Shown piece by piece: positions 63,824 to 64,000 of a stretch of DNA of 64,000 bases. The notes below the pieces were generated by a model, which was not told where the DNA came from, searched no databases, and saw nothing but the letters and a program-made list of their open reading frames with translations. Source of the DNA: Acidobacteriota bacterium. GTDB taxonomy: Bacteria > Acidobacteriota > Terriglobia > Terriglobales > Acidobacteriaceae. The DNA lies in assembly GCA_021846985.1 (NCBI GenBank), contig JAJZVX010000006.1:82199-146198 (forward strand), written 5' to 3'. Positions within the stretch are counted from its first letter, which is position 1. Every line of letters starts with the position of its first letter. Position numbers and translations under genes: made by a program.

Positions 63824-64000
63824 TTCTATGGACAAGCCGAACGGGCGATTAGTACTGGTAAGCTACACGCATTACTGCGCTTCCACACCCAGCCTATCAA
63901 CCAGGTCGTCTTCCTGGGCCCTTCAGGGAGATCTCATCTTGGGGCGTGCTTCCCGCTTATATGCATTCAGCGGTTATCACAACCGAACTTCGCTACCCAG
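63824..64000 (-). rRNA. rrl: 23S ribosomal RNA, 3' end (truncated by the window)
   Basis: The minus strand carries the conserved 3' end of 23S (GTGTAGCTTACCAGTACTAA followed by TCGCCCGTTCGGCTTGTCCAT). Only the last 177 bases are present; the rest lies beyond position 64000. The exact 3' end (63824) is estimated. Confidence 0.92.

Overview
This 64-kb window is GC-rich and densely coded. It looks like the chromosome of a member of the Acidobacteriota, probably class Terriglobia. This assignment is an inference. It rests on the Oar-like TonB-dependent receptor with an N-terminal carboxypeptidase-regulatory domain, several Tat-exported polysaccharide hydrolases, a Gram-negative envelope (kdsA, lpxC, secretin, TolC-type protein), and the style of the Tad pilus locus. 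No species is named because no search could be run.

Left part (1-9.4 kb): a large outer-membrane receptor, an aldo/keto reductase, pyrG, the debris of a PIN-domain gene, a small helix-hairpin-helix protein under a good sigma-70-type promoter, kdsA, and a sigma-54-dependent enhancer-binding regulator (EBP) facing left.

Tad pilus island (9.4-24.0 kb): divergent from the EBP runs a full Flp/Tad pilus set. The order is a 54-aa membrane protein, prepilin peptidase, TadZ, TadA ATPase, TadB, TadC, a 31-aa membrane peptide, a DUF192-PilZ fusion, a repeat-rich TadG, and two TadE-like pseudopilins. An opposing TonB-C-like gene follows, then CpaB, the RcpA secretin, a second DUF192 protein, and finally the Flp pilin. 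This is the most interesting part of the window. Each of the three transcription units has a -24/-12 (sigma-54) element, at 9868, 20482 and 23700. Each is preceded by a related roughly 17-bp motif 79, 79 and 80 bp upstream. Together with the adjacent EBP this reads as a dedicated RpoN-controlled pilus regulon.

Middle (24-42.5 kb): a probable deoxysugar (L-fucose/L-rhamnose-type) catabolic operon (zinc dehydrogenase, RhaT-like symporter, aldo/keto reductase, lactonase-type amidohydrolase). It is followed by a thioesterase, a Tat-exported lactonase, lpxC, an M20 peptidase, an orphan oligopeptide ABC ATPase, a patatin, and a leftward cluster of exported hydrolases (amidase, GH32, GH2).

Right part (42.5-64 kb): a coupled OPT peptide transporter and metallopeptidase, MaeB-type malic enzyme, a fatty-acid desaturase, Bcp peroxiredoxin overlapping an alkyladenine glycosylase, a diheme cytochrome c, and a glucokinase/6-phosphogluconolactonase pair. 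Further on are a TolC-like protein, TldD, a DinB-like protein, a PD-(D/E)XK protein, the remnant of a c-type cytochrome gene with an in-frame TGA, and threonine aldolase. The window ends in the 5S and the 3' end of the 23S rRNA genes of a leftward rrn operon. No CRISPR array, insertion sequence or tRNA gene was seen.
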